From Saccharomycopsis fibuligera x Saccharomycopsis cf. fibuligera (taxonomy: Eukaryota; Ascomycota; Saccharomycetes; Ascoideales; Saccharomycopsidaceae), in NCBI GenBank assembly GCA_001936135.1, contig CP012816.1, positions 3,717,501 through 3,781,500 of the forward strand: 64,000 nt of DNA. Reading direction: 5' to 3'. Positions within the stretch are counted from its first letter, which is position 1, and each line of letters starts with the position of its first letter. Below the pieces are notes generated by a model, which saw only the letters and a list, made by a program, of their open reading frames with translations, searched no databases and was not told where the DNA came from. Of this stretch, positions 10,709 to 20,295 are shown one piece after another. Made by a program: the position numbers and the translations under genes.

Positions 10709-11446
10709 ATGTCCCTCGATACAAAAAAGGCTTACTCTGCTATAATCAGTGAAGCGCTGTCTCTCCTTGCTGATTTTGGCACTGGCATCGATTTTGAAAC
10801 AACTAGATATTCACCGGATGTTACTGCTGAAGATATTGAAAATGAAGAAGAGAAAGATCAGCATATTCTTCTTTCAGAGTAACATATCCTTGAGAATAAA
10901 AAGATAAACTTGCACATAATCACTGTCGTTGCTCTCCTTTATTTTATTACTTTGGCTTCGTTCATATCATGAACTATTGTTCTAACCATCAGGAAAATCT
11001 GTCAGGATTTGTGTTCCTATAAGCTAATCGGTGATAACAACCCAAACTTGTTTAACGCAACGGACAGCTTTTCAGCGGGAAAAACCAAGTGCAATTACGA
11101 TAGAGCCCAGGCTATCAACTCTTTGTTGACATCAATTCTTTTATTCAGCTCTTCTTTAATCAATGCTCTTGTGGATGGTAAAGTTGGTGTGCTATCTGGC
11201 AAGTATGGTAGAAAACACATGTTGATAATTTACTGCCTTGTTTCTCATATTTTTCGCTGTTTGTCGGCCTTGATGTTAACGTCATTGGTGAATATTAATA
11301 TATACATGATTAACGGTTTTAGTTTATTAGAGTCTTTTACAGGAAGACTAAAATCCATGGAGGGGGGTATCTTAAAAAGCTATGTTATGGAATGTATTTA
11401 TATTACATGTTACGTAGTTAATAGAGTGCTACATGCCATACAATAA
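10709..11446 (+). pseudogene. Decayed MFS transporter
   Basis: An ATG at 10709 opens a 57-codon frame (MSLDTKKAYS...) ending at a TAA at 10882. A different frame then reads a TM1-like segment (LHIITVVALLYFITLASFIS), meets a TGA near 10970, and continues from about 10985. That part reads LCSYKLIGDNN...CNYDRAQAIN, then a second hydrophobic segment and GVLSGKYGRKHM, the cytoplasmic loop 2-3 signature of MFS proteins (compare D-R/K-x-G-R-R/K). Similarity ends soon after (around FSLLESFTG). Only the first three helices remain, with at least one frameshift, one stop and a lost 3' end. It resembles the YCR023C-type transporters. I infer a pseudogene, since neither intact frame is a complete transporter. 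Confidence 0.72.
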
Positions 11447-11832
11447 TCATTAACCTGGTTTATGTGAATAGCACTTTCTAATAGAATTTTTTTTCTTAAC
11501 AGTAGATCCTCTGGTGGTTTTCAGTATTTCAAATAAAAAAAAAGTCTGTGAAAAGGTGCCGAGAGCACTAAAACTCGTTGTAATAATCAACAGGTTCATA
11601 TTTCTAAAATTCTTCAAAAACTGTCTCTTCAAAAACAAAACAAAAAAAATAAAAAAATAAAAAAATAAAAAAATAAAAAAATAAAAAAAAAAAAAAAAAA
11701 ATAAAAAAAGAAAAAAAAAAACAGAAAATAATACAAATTATAAATCACATTACGAAATTAAGCTATCTGACAGCATGTCTATTTTAGATCTATTTAGTTT
11801 ACTGAAGATCTGTAAACAGGGAATTCCGAGTA
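11447..11832. other. A-rich intergenic region with 8-bp units
   Basis: Between the MFS relic and the YDL177C-like gene. A tract at about 11637-11725 is built of AAAAAAAT-like units grading into pure A. No coding capacity. Confidence 0.5.
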
Positions 11833-12570
11833 CTAACGCTTTGACTGCGCCTTATTACCACTACCTCTACCATTATTTCCACTATCTATGACCTGTGCTG
11901 CATCAATCAATCCATTTCCCAACTTCCCATCAGCACTGTTGCCACGCAACAATCCAGCTTTCTGTAAACTCTCTGTCGCAACATCACTAATACACCGAAA
12001 CCTAGCAGGCCCCAAAGGCGTTCCGCCATACCATCTTGCTACCACTACAAGAATATTTACAAGTTTGGTTCTCGCAAGCAAGCCTTCAAGACGCAGACCG
12101 GCACCGCCTTCTCCATTATCATTTGTCGATTGGTCTGCCACCACGAGTTTACCCAGAAGCAGCAGTATTTCATTTTTGTTCCTTTTGCTATTGGCAGCAT
12201 TTTCACTTGAAGGCAATCTAGACGGTCTCCCAATTTTCCAGGCATACATTCGAGGATGTGAAGCTTTCCTGAGCGCTTTGTCCAGATCCATTAGTTGCTC
12301 TAATAGTGGTTCCACCTCGTCTTTCGAAGTAATGGGGATGCAGTAGCCTTTGAATTTAGACTTCTTTAGCACTAATGGCTCTGACTCTATCCATGTTCGC
12401 TGCTTAGCGTAGCTCATTCTGTGCAGTTCTGGCATACTTGTACTGGTAAATGGTCTTGTTGTTGATGCTATTGCACTGGCTAGTGTACTGACAGTTGTTG
12501 TTGATGCTAGCTGCGGGTGAGAAAGTCGAAGTCTTGCGAAATGAGAGTAAACAGGCTGCCAGCAGACCAT
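11833..12570 (-). CDS. UPF0029/IMPACT-family protein (YDL177C-like)
   Basis: 245 aa, ATG at 12570. The Impact N-terminal fold is recognisable: WIESEPLVLKKSKFKGY, a SHPRMYAWKI segment, then NGEGGAGLRLEGLL and the hallmark VVVARWYGGTPLGPARFR. S. cerevisiae YDL177C is about 170 aa; this protein adds a Ser/Thr-rich N-terminus (possible targeting peptide, uncertain) and a ~35-residue insert between the MYAW and GEGGAG motifs. The insert has three CTG codons in a row of polar residues. Family members are linked to Gcn2 control or remain uncharacterised; I make no functional claim. Confidence 0.85.
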   Translation of the reverse strand: MVCWQPVYSHFARLRLSHPQLASTTTVSTLASAIASTTRPFTSTSMPELHRMSYAKQRTWIESEPLVLKKSKFKGYCIPITSKDEVEPLLEQLMDLDKALRKASHPRMYAWKIGRPSRLPSSENAANSKRNKNEILLLLGKLVVADQSTNDNGEGGAGLRLEGLLARTKLVNILVVVARWYGGTPLGPARFRCISDVATESLQKAGLLRGNSADGKLGNGLIDAAQVIDSGNNGRGSGNKAQSKR

Positions 12571-12919
12571 GGATTTATTCTTTTTGCTGATTTCAATTCA
12601 AAAAATGGAAATAGTTAAATTATAGAAAACAACGGCTAAGCCAAATTGTCTCATAATTTCATAGACTCCATTCACTTTGGTAATCGCTCGGGGTTTACAA
12701 CTCTTTTCATTTTGTGAGGCCGTCGCAGACCAGAAAAAAAAAAAAAAAAGAGCAAAAAAGGTCAAAGATCCGCAATCTTGGTACTGTATCATAGATACAG
12801 ACCATACACTCATGTAAGGGTTTATAATTAATTTACATCTATATTTTATTATTTATATTATTTATATACGAAGAAAAAAAAAAGAAAAAAAAAGAAATAT
12901 ATATAAGTTTCGCGAAAAC
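12571..12919. other. Intergenic, YDL177C-like upstream / FAA2 downstream
   Basis: 349 bp between two minus-strand genes. It contains a short A run (about 12733-12748) and an AT-rich segment (12820-12910). Short ORFs have no signature. Confidence 0.4.
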
Positions 12920-14986
12920 TTATAATCTAAAGTTCTTCAACAAGATTCCTTCTTCATACAAGCCATCAAGCTCCTTTCCATAAAAGCTCTTAACTTGAGG
13001 TCTTTTAATCTTCATAGTTGGTGTGTAAGTGCCATTTTCAACACTAAATGGTGTGACTGCAAAATGAGCATTTTTGATTAATTCATATGGCATCAAACCA
13101 GCTGGACGAACATCATCATTGATTGCGTAAAGAAGCTTACCCTTGAGTGCATGATTAGAGTTGACCAACTTTAAAACTTCTTCTAAAGAAGTGGCGTTAA
13201 AATCAACATCATTTTTAGCCAAAAACAACTTCAAATTCTCCACGCTAAGTCCAACAATAGCAACAATGTATGCTTTTAAATTACTACCATGGACAAAAAT
13301 CTGTTCCACAAGTGAGCTTTGAGCCAAGTATGTGTTTTGAATTTTTTCTGAAGCAATAAATTTCCCGTTTGATAACTTAAAAAAATTCTTAACTCTATCA
13401 AGAACAAGAAGACGATTGTTTTCATCTAATTGGCAAATATCACCAGTACGGTACCATCCTTCTCCATCTAAAGTTTCTTCAAATTTTTCTTTTTGCTTAT
13501 AATAACCAGTCGTGATCATTGGCCCTCTAAGTAAAAGCTCGCCACTTTTGCTTTTGGCAAAAGTGTAGTTCATCTCAGGAACATCTTTTAATTTCATTTC
13601 AAAACCGAGGGTCAGGGTTCCGTTAGTGCCAACAGAAGAAGGCTTGTTTGAAGCAAGGCATGCACCACCACCAATTTCGGTGAAACCGAGACCTTGAGTA
13701 ATGTTGATGTTTAGAGCAGCACGCAAGAAGTAAAGGGTTTCATTAGCAATTGCTGCTGATCCAGTTGCCATCACTTGAATGTGTTGAAACCCAAATAACT
13801 TTTTAATCTTAGGAGCAACAAAGGAATCATAGAAAAACGCTTTACCATCTCTTCCTTCTCTTTGTTCTTTAATCTTGTAGTTTATAGCATCGACAATTTT
13901 TGGAGAACCATCGACTTTTGAGTGAATGCTTTGCTCAATACGGTTCAAGACTCTAGGAACAGTGAAAAACGAAGTTGGAGCAATGTCTTTAATGTCTTTG
14001 AAATAGGAAGGCACATTACCTGGGAAGGTTGGAAAGTAACTGACGTTTCCAACAAAAGTATCGCAAATAAATATTGATCTAGAGTAGACATGAGCAAGTG
14101 GTAAGAATACATAAGATCTGCCTTTTTTAGGGAAATTGTTAGCGGTGAGGAAAAACACTAACTGAGATGCTTCCATCTTATGGGAGGTAATGCTGCCCTT
14201 TGGCATACTGGTAGTACCAGATGTAAAAGAGATAGAGAACGTATCTTCTGGGGATGGTGGGATATGTGGCTTCACATTGCTTTTACCAATACCAATCAAA
14301 GAAGCAAGATCGAGTAATAGAAAATTGGCCTTTTGAGAAAGATTGAACAATTCATGGTCCTCAGCTAAGTCAAGTTCATCAACAGTAATGACAAACTTCA
14401 ATGGTTTAATATTCAACGAGGCAATCAATTCAACTTTGGACTTGCTGGTGATGAGAAATGGTGACTCAGTCAATTCAATAATGTAGCTAAAAGCCTCGAC
14501 CCCTAAAGTATCGTAGATGCAAGTGTTGACAAGTGAATATGCACTAGTAGCCAAGTCAGCCAAGGCGAACTCTGGGCAATTAGGTAAATAGTATGTTATC
14601 ACACTTTTGCCGGCCAGTTTGGTAAACTTTTGAAGCAAGTGCAAAATTCCTGAACCGATGTAGGTACGCAAATCAGCAACCTCCTGATAGGTGAGGAATG
14701 TGAAATTTTCCTTGTCGCTCTTTCGGAAGGCCAAGTACTTTGCCGTCGGCAATCTTTGAACGGCCGATTCAAACACGTCGTAAACTGTGCGAATGTCTGG
14801 ATGGACGGTTTCTGCGAATGCGTCGAGAGCTAGCTTATGGCGATAAATGGGAGAGTAACCTTCCCGCTTTGATCCAGGAATAGCAACAGCAGTATCTAAA
14901 TTACCGATGTTTCCAGGAAGCTTGTCGAGAACATCTTGAACGGAATCGCCAGGATTATAATATGGAGATGGGAGTGCACCGGACAT
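12920..14986 (-). CDS. FAA2: Acyl-CoA synthetase, FAA2-like
   Basis: 688 aa, ATG at 14986. An AMP-forming fatty acyl-CoA ligase: P-loop SFTSGTTSMPKG, the A5-like GLGFTEIGGG, the YRTGD motif, and DRVKNFFKLSNGKFIASEKIQ, which tracks the S. cerevisiae Faa2 segment closely. Faa2 is the peroxisomal medium-chain acyl-CoA synthetase that feeds beta-oxidation. The C-terminus is -FRL, weaker than a canonical PTS1 (Faa2 ends -EKL), so peroxisomal targeting is plausible but not shown. CUG-clade yeasts carry several FAA2 paralogues; which this is cannot be told here. Confidence 0.87.
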   Translation of the reverse strand: MSGALPSPYYNPGDSVQDVLDKLPGNIGNLDTAVAIPGSKREGYSPIYRHKLALDAFAETVHPDIRTVYDVFESAVQRLPTAKYLAFRKSDKENFTFLTYQEVADLRTYIGSGILHLLQKFTKLAGKSVITYYLPNCPEFALADLATSAYSLVNTCIYDTLGVEAFSYIIELTESPFLITSKSKVELIASLNIKPLKFVITVDELDLAEDHELFNLSQKANFLLLDLASLIGIGKSNVKPHIPPSPEDTFSISFTSGTTSMPKGSITSHKMEASQLVFFLTANNFPKKGRSYVFLPLAHVYSRSIFICDTFVGNVSYFPTFPGNVPSYFKDIKDIAPTSFFTVPRVLNRIEQSIHSKVDGSPKIVDAINYKIKEQREGRDGKAFFYDSFVAPKIKKLFGFQHIQVMATGSAAIANETLYFLRAALNINITQGLGFTEIGGGACLASNKPSSVGTNGTLTLGFEMKLKDVPEMNYTFAKSKSGELLLRGPMITTGYYKQKEKFEETLDGEGWYRTGDICQLDENNRLLVLDRVKNFFKLSNGKFIASEKIQNTYLAQSSLVEQIFVHGSNLKAYIVAIVGLSVENLKLFLAKNDVDFNATSLEEVLKLVNSNHALKGKLLYAINDDVRPAGLMPYELIKNAHFAVTPFSVENGTYTPTMKIKRPQVKSFYGKELDGLYEEGILLKNFRL

Positions 14987-15198
14987 ATTGAAGTCTTATG
15001 TGATAGTGGTAAAGAGAAAATTAGCGAATGCAGGATCAGGAATAGATAAAAATGCAATTAGAATGAAGCTAATGCTAATAAGCTATGCTAATGCTAATAA
15101 GCTAAGCTAATGCGAATAAGCTAAGCTTAGCGAAAGCGTTGGGGATATAAGAGGAAAATACTAAAGAAAAATGAAGCGACAATAACCAATATTTATAT
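14987..15198. promoter_or_regulatory. FAA2-like upstream region with tandem GCTAATGCTAATAAGCT units
   Basis: Just upstream of the FAA2-like start, about 15059-15130 is made of imperfect copies of a 17-25 bp unit built from GCTAAT and AAGCTA words. No known regulator site is evident. Confidence 0.5.
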
Positions 15199-15221
15199 CC
15201 AAATTTTTAGTTTATTGTAGT
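15199..15221. repeat. 23-bp direct repeat, left copy
   Basis: CCAAATTTTTAGTTTATTG followed by TAGT occurs here and again at 18026-18048, with similar GCCGGGYAAC words 70-90 bp further on in each. The two copies bracket the transposon relic, solo LTR and tRNA. They may be remnants of an older element or a local duplication. Confidence 0.6.
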
Positions 15222-16059
15222 TGTCAAACTTTAAAGTCCTCGGAGCTTGTCACGCCCGCACCGTCCACAAGGTATACGAGATTTAAAAGAGCCGGGTAAC
15301 CATGTGCTAGCGAAGATTCTTATTAACAAATTCTTCTAAAAGCAACAGAAATCCACCATTTCCGAAGGCACTCACGACGGAAATGAAGCTTTCACCAGTC
15401 TCATAGCCACATAGCATATCATCTATATCTTCCAAAAGCACTTAGTGACCCTACGCAAAATTCTGATGTGTTATTCTTGTAATATTATATATAGCTACAA
15501 TCTTCTCTACCATTATGTACAATGAAATCTCATACATTCAGTTTCAGTCGCTGCCAAAAAGCTGTCTGGCTTCACATCTACACTTTTGAGCAAATTGGGC
15601 CTAGAACTGCTCTATATATATTGCCAATGTCAACGTCTGGCAAGCATCTACGTGGTTTAGTACAACGGCATCGTTACTGCAGCGCTCTCTCCGTCGTCTC
15701 AGACGTGTTATTTGTTTGTGCATGCATGCCATGTTAACAATTAAATTGTTCAAAATATGCGCGGTAGCGAGCCCCGTTATTCAACCGCATAAACTTTATT
15801 TTTAATGCGGTTTTGATTTTTTTACAACAAAAGAAAAAAATTGTCGCATAACGCACAACTTTAACTTAATGGTAAATCGATGTATTTCCGCTGTAGTCAA
15901 CATGTTCATCGGTTACCGAATTCGTTAAGATTTTGAGCTTTGAGTTCAGTAAATATGAATTAAGAGTACTTTGGAAAGGATAAACTACTTATATAGTCTA
16001 ACATACACTTGGTGTTATTCGGTTTAGTTTAGAACTAAATACGGAGAGCAAGACGAAAA
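15222..16059. other. Gene-poor segment left of the copia relic
   Basis: Non-coding. A small hairpin-capable inverted repeat (AACCGCAT ... ATGCGGTT, 15783-15812) is followed by T-rich sequence. A 71-codon frame at 15522-15737 has no recognisable domain. Some of the stretch from 15950 on may belong to the decayed element. Confidence 0.4.
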
Positions 16060-17147
16060 AGGATGACGAACATTGAGTTCTAGAAAGGACGGTAGTTTTG
16101 AGATTTATGTACCCACATTAGCAGCTGATATATTAAGTCTAGATATTTCTCTCACGCAACAGAAGGATTTCCAATGTGACGTGAAAAATACTTACATCCA
16201 TACTGAAATTGGCCATGATTTTTTCTTTACAATCCCCAGCCTTTACACAGCAAAGACCACGTATATACCTAAAGGGGTGACACTTTTTCTAAAATTACAA
16301 TAAGTCTTTACGGTCTCAAAACAAATTGAAGAAGTTTCTATCATCACTTTAAAAACATCTTGAAGTTATTCCTTGTTGTTACCTACTTAAGAAAAAGGGA
16401 AGAATAGTGAGTATTATCATGACATTTGTTGATGACATTATTATTGCTTGTGAGGATAAACATTGAACTACCAAGCACATAAAGTCTATAGGTGAGAACA
16501 TTTAATTGAAAACAATAGCGGGCGTAAAAATAGTTTCAAGTTAAATTCACCTTGTATAGAAAATTTTTTGGATTGAGTATGACTGAGGTATATTCAAAGA
16601 AAAGTTGAAAGTATGTTTGGGAATAAATTAAGCTTGACCAACAAGATTACATCTCAAGGATCATTGAAAGATTTGGAACACAAGATATGGAAGTTAAACC
16701 AACGCCTACAACAGATTACATCAAACATAGCTATGTGGTGGGAAATGAAGACCATCATAATAAAAAAAAGCTAAAATTAGAGAAATCATCAGTTCCTTAT
16801 TGTATGCAAGTACACACACTAGACCTAATATTGCTTATTGCACAAACTATCTTTTCAGCTTAAACCAAGTGATGAAGTATTTCATTATACTTTGATGATA
16901 TTGCAATAACTAAAAGGTACAGTAAACGAAGGTTTGGTATTCAGAGTAAAAAAGGTATAAACATGATTAACAAAGAAAGTTTTAATAATAGAAATAGACA
17001 TACATCCAATTAGCGTACTGCAGACAACATATCAACGAAAACAATATGAAATCGGAATATGCCTACACTGAGGAGCAAATTGCAGATCTATTTATGAGGC
17101 CTCTCATTAAATCCTTATTCTTACCATCAGTAAAACATTTGGTATAA
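16060..17147 (+). pseudogene. Decayed Ty1/copia retrotransposon (RT and RNase H end of pol)
   Basis: Copia-type pol similarity continues across several frames. VPTLAADILSLDISLTQQKD and the DVKNTYIHTEIG strand (about 16100-16215) match the start of copia reverse transcriptase. LYGLK is at 16306-16320. FVDDIIIAC, the RT active-site motif, begins at 16425. A KDLEHKIWK segment lies around 16655. The RNase H tail SEYAYTEEQIADLFMRPL ends at a TAA at 17147. Many stops and frameshifts separate these blocks. Gag, integrase and a matching LTR pair are not seen. It is an old, inactive fragment. Confidence 0.85.
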
Positions 17148-17520
17148 AATATTCCACTTGGGTTTACAATATGCATACTCACTACTATTCATAGCTCAAA
17201 GCTAAGTGTGTTGTATTCATTCTGATTATTGTTTAAATGTGGTTCAACCTAACATCGTTATATAGTTGTTATATTTCAGTTGTATAGAAAATAAGAAAAA
17301 TACAAGAAATTTGAAGATAAGAACAAGTATCTTATGATAGAGAAGCATCCTGGAAGTTAGAAGTAGTCTAAGGCTGTACGAGATCTTCGGAGAAGATTAC
17401 AAAGTTAAAGACTGAATAGAACGTATTGATGCAAGAAAAATCAGTGGTTTGAGGATTAATCTAGAATACTAGTTTACAAGTGCTCAGGTAGAATTTATCA
17501 CAACTTTTACACAACGATAT
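17148..17520. other. Intergenic between copia relic and solo LTR
   Basis: AT-rich and without coding capacity. It could be the eroded 3' untranslated part of the element. No polypurine tract abuts the LTR-like element. Confidence 0.35.
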
Positions 17521-17803
17521 TGTTGCGAACATTTTCCTTCACTGTGTTCGCAACACAGATTGTTGTGTTTAAAATAGGGGTTAGTTCTCTACTAAGTATT
17601 TTAAACACGTTTGTTATGGTTATTATCGTTATCGATGGGTATATCGGCTTATCGTTTATTCCGCCCATCACTATATACACAAGTTAAAAGGAACACGTCG
17701 CCGACCTTTATACAAGATTTTCGACAACTTCAAGGCACCTTCTGACCGTTGTGAATACAGACTGATCAGGAATGCGAACACAACGAAGGAAATGTTCGCA
17801 ACA
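17521..17803. mobile_element. Solo LTR-like element (283 bp)
   Basis: Begins TGTTGCGAACA and ends TGTTCGCAACA, an 11-bp perfect terminal inverted repeat. The inverted similarity extends imperfectly to about 30 bp (left CATTTTCCTTCACTGTGTTCGC against the reverse complement of the right end). TG...CA ends, size and position 13 bp upstream of a tRNA gene fit a solo LTR of a tRNA-targeting element (Ty3-like behaviour). The unusually long inverted ends would also fit a MITE. The flanking 5-mers GATAT and CAGTT do not form a target duplication. Confidence 0.65.
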
Positions 17804-17816
17804 CAGTTATAAAAAA

Positions 17817-17889
17817 GGGCGTGTGGCGTAGTTGGTAGCGCGTCTGCCTTGCAAGCAGAAGGTCACTGGTTCGATTCCTGTCTCGTCCA
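17817..17889 (+). tRNA. tRNA-Ala(TGC)
   Basis: 73-nt cloverleaf closely matching yeast tRNA-Ala(UGC): D arm GCGTAGTTGGTAGCGC, anticodon arm TCTGC-CTTGCAA-GCAGA with anticodon TGC, variable AGGTC, T loop TTCGATT, and discriminator A. A T7 run follows as Pol III terminator (17890-17896). No intron. Two U-U oppositions are visible: acceptor position 6 (GGGCGTG against CTCGTCC) and the middle of the T stem (ACTGG / CCTGT). These could weaken the fold, but box A and box B are intact. Confidence 0.92.
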
Positions 17890-18236
17890 TTTTTTTGCAA
17901 GCTGCATCACACAAGCAACTTTATTGAAGTATATTATATTTTTTTGTTTCATGGGTAATTATGTTTGTTTTCATCTGAGGCTTATTTAAATTTTTAAGCG
18001 AAAGGTTTGGTAACCTAATAGTATACCAAATTTTTAGTTTATTGTAGTGTGAATCTATTATCCTTAACGCTTAAATGGTATATTTTTACAAAGGCCGGGC
18101 AACAACTATCAAATTTGTACTTTTGAATATGAGTCTTGGAGCTCATTGCAAGCAAAATAAGGCCGCCGGCGATCAACGCTTGCTGGAGAAGAGACTTAAA
18201 AGAAGAAACTAGAACACCATATCTTAACAGCACTCA
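17890..18236. other. Upstream region of the JmjC gene
   Basis: Starts with the tRNA terminator T run, contains the right copy of the 23-bp repeat (18026-18048) and runs to the ATG at 18237. A 64-codon minus-strand frame here has no signature. Confidence 0.4.
18026..18048. repeat. 23-bp direct repeat, right copy
   Basis: Identical over 23 bp to 15199-15221 and in the same orientation. The flanking sequence is only weakly similar. Confidence 0.6.
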
Positions 18237-20295
18237 ATGCCCGTATCAAAACTACTAGGTCAAACGCTAGATGACATAAAGCCGGTGGATTGTTCCTCCG
18301 GCGATGTTCCTATCTTTAAGCCAGTATGTTTTGCCCTCTTTAAGCCGACAAAATGTCTGATTTTTTTTGCCCCTTGTTTCTCAAAATATTCTTTCATGCA
18401 TGCTGAAAATGTTACTAACCAAGATCTAGACCATGGACCAATTCAAGGATTTCTACAAATTCGTTAAACTGATTAACAAATATGGAATGCAGTCTGGTAT
18501 AGTAAAGGTTATTCCTCCAAAAGAATGGGTTGATGCCCTTCCTATTATTGATGACTCAAAGATTCAAGCCATCAAGATAAGGAACCCCATAATTCAAAAT
18601 ATTAACGGCGCTAAAGGGGTATACATCTCTGAAAACATGGAAAGACACAGAACTTATACTTTGCCTGAATGGAAACACCTTTCACAAATGCAAAACCATC
18701 AGCCACCAGTGCCACGGGGACAGAAGCGCAAATCATCTGTGTCAAATATCAGTCTTATCAACACTAGTAAGAACCATCATGCTGAAGATAACGATAATGA
18801 TAACGATAACGATAATGATAACGATAATGATAATGATAATGATAATGATAATGGTAATGGTAATAATGATAACATTAACGGTAAAACTACACAGCGGAAA
18901 AAAAGTCTGGCGGATATCATTAACAATGACAAACCTCAAAAAAGAAGACGAAGAAGCTTGGAAAGTAAACAACAGGCATTGCTTGAAAACTTTGACTATA
19001 ATATTGATACTAGCGAGTATACTCCAGAGCGCTGTGAGTTTCTTGAAAATAACTACTGGAAAACGCTATCGTACGCTCACCCTATGTATGGCGCTGACTG
19101 CTTGGGTTCAATATTTGATGACTCCGTTACCAGTTGGAATGTTGCAAAATTGCCGAACTTGCTTGATCATTTGCAAGAACAGATTCCTGGAGTTAACGAA
19201 GCGTATTTATATGCAGGTCTTTGGAAGGCAACGTTTGCTTGGCATTTGGAAGACCAGGACTTGCATTCAATCAACTACTTGCACTTTGGTGCCCCAAAAC
19301 AGTGGTATTCTATACCTCAGCAACATGCGCCAAGATTTTATGAAGTAATGAAAGATTGTTTCACGGAAAATTTCAAAGAATGTTCAGAGTTCTTGCGTCA
19401 TAAGACTTTCATCGCCAGTCCTAGTTATTTGCAATCAAAAGGAGTCAAGGTCAACAGTGTGGTGCATAACGAAAATGAATTTATTATCACTTTTCCATAT
19501 GGCTATCATGCCGGATTCAATTATGATTACAACTTGGCGGAAAGTGTGAATTTTGCTTTAGAAGAATGGCTTGAAATTGGGTTGAAAGCTAAAAAATGTG
19601 AATGTATTACAGATTCTGTGGGGATTGACGTACTTGGGTTGATTGATACGATAAAGGAAAAAAATATTCCATTACCTGATCTCAAATTGCCGGAGGCTAT
19701 TGAGATTACTGGTACTGAAGATGAGCCACTGAAAGTATCGCAACTGCCTCCCGCAAAGAAACCTATACATAAAAAAAGGGGCAGAAAACGAAAAAGCTCA
19801 TCTTTATCTGAGGAGCTGTCTCTCAAAGTGAACCCAAATGAAACTGTTTCGTTAGAGGAAATAGCTCTTCATAAAAAACCCAAAAGTGAATGTTCTGAAA
19901 AGAAGATACTAAGGAAGCGCGGAAGACCGCGTAAAGGGGTGCCTTCAGCAAGTGCTGATAATAATGAACACAAAAGTACTCCTGACACTAAAACTGACAA
20001 CAAAGAGAAAGAAATTGCTACTGTTGTTAATCTGGTATTCTCGCCGACACTGAAGACTAAGTTTGTCGAGAATAATGACGTTAAAAGCCAACGTGGTGAT
20101 GATAAGGCAGATGTAGGTAAGCATATGTTGAAGGATAAGCAGAAACAACAGTCTTTGCTTGGTAACGAAAATACTACTGGTTTCAACAGAAGCGTTTGTT
20201 TTGATGATGGTGGTGCTAATGAAAGGAGCGCTACTGAAACTATGAACCAAAAGGCCCTCAATGATGGCGATAGTATCACTTTGCTAAAATCCTGA
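18237..20295 (+). CDS. RPH1: Rph1/Gis1-type JmjN-JmjC histone demethylase (two exons)
   Basis: Exons 18237-18323 and 18430-20295; 650 aa. Exon 1 supplies the JmjN start (VPIFKP) and joins in phase to TMDQFKDF in exon 2, matching Rph1 VPVFKPTYEQFEDF. The JmjC domain (about 245-405) keeps the iron ligands (AWHLED; YGYHAGFN), the 2-oxoglutarate Lys (HFGAPKQWY) and the Cys/His zinc site (CSEFLRHK; KKCEC), so H3K36/H3K9 demethylation is expected. Between JmjN and JmjC is an (Asp-Asn)n tract. After JmjC come two AT-hook-like clusters (KKRGRKRK about 477; RKRGRPRKG about 524). The C2H2 fingers at the end of S. cerevisiae Rph1/Gis1 are absent. Confidence 0.9.
18324..18429 (+). other. Spliceosomal intron in the JmjC gene
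   Basis: 106 bp. Donor GTATGT at 18324, branch point TACTAAC at 18413-18419, acceptor CTAG ending 18429. Removing it joins CCA to ACC in phase 0 and restores the conserved JmjN sequence. An earlier AAG at 18421-18423 would not keep this alignment. Confidence 0.9.
18784..18870. repeat. GATAAY hexamer repeat (Asp-Asn tract)
   Basis: In-frame GATAAC/GATAAT units in exon 2 of the JmjC gene, encoding alternating Asp-Asn with a few Gly-Asn. Confidence 0.9.

Noticed and set aside
15522-15737. 71-codon frame left of the copia relic
   Set aside because: No recognisable gag, integrase or other domain.
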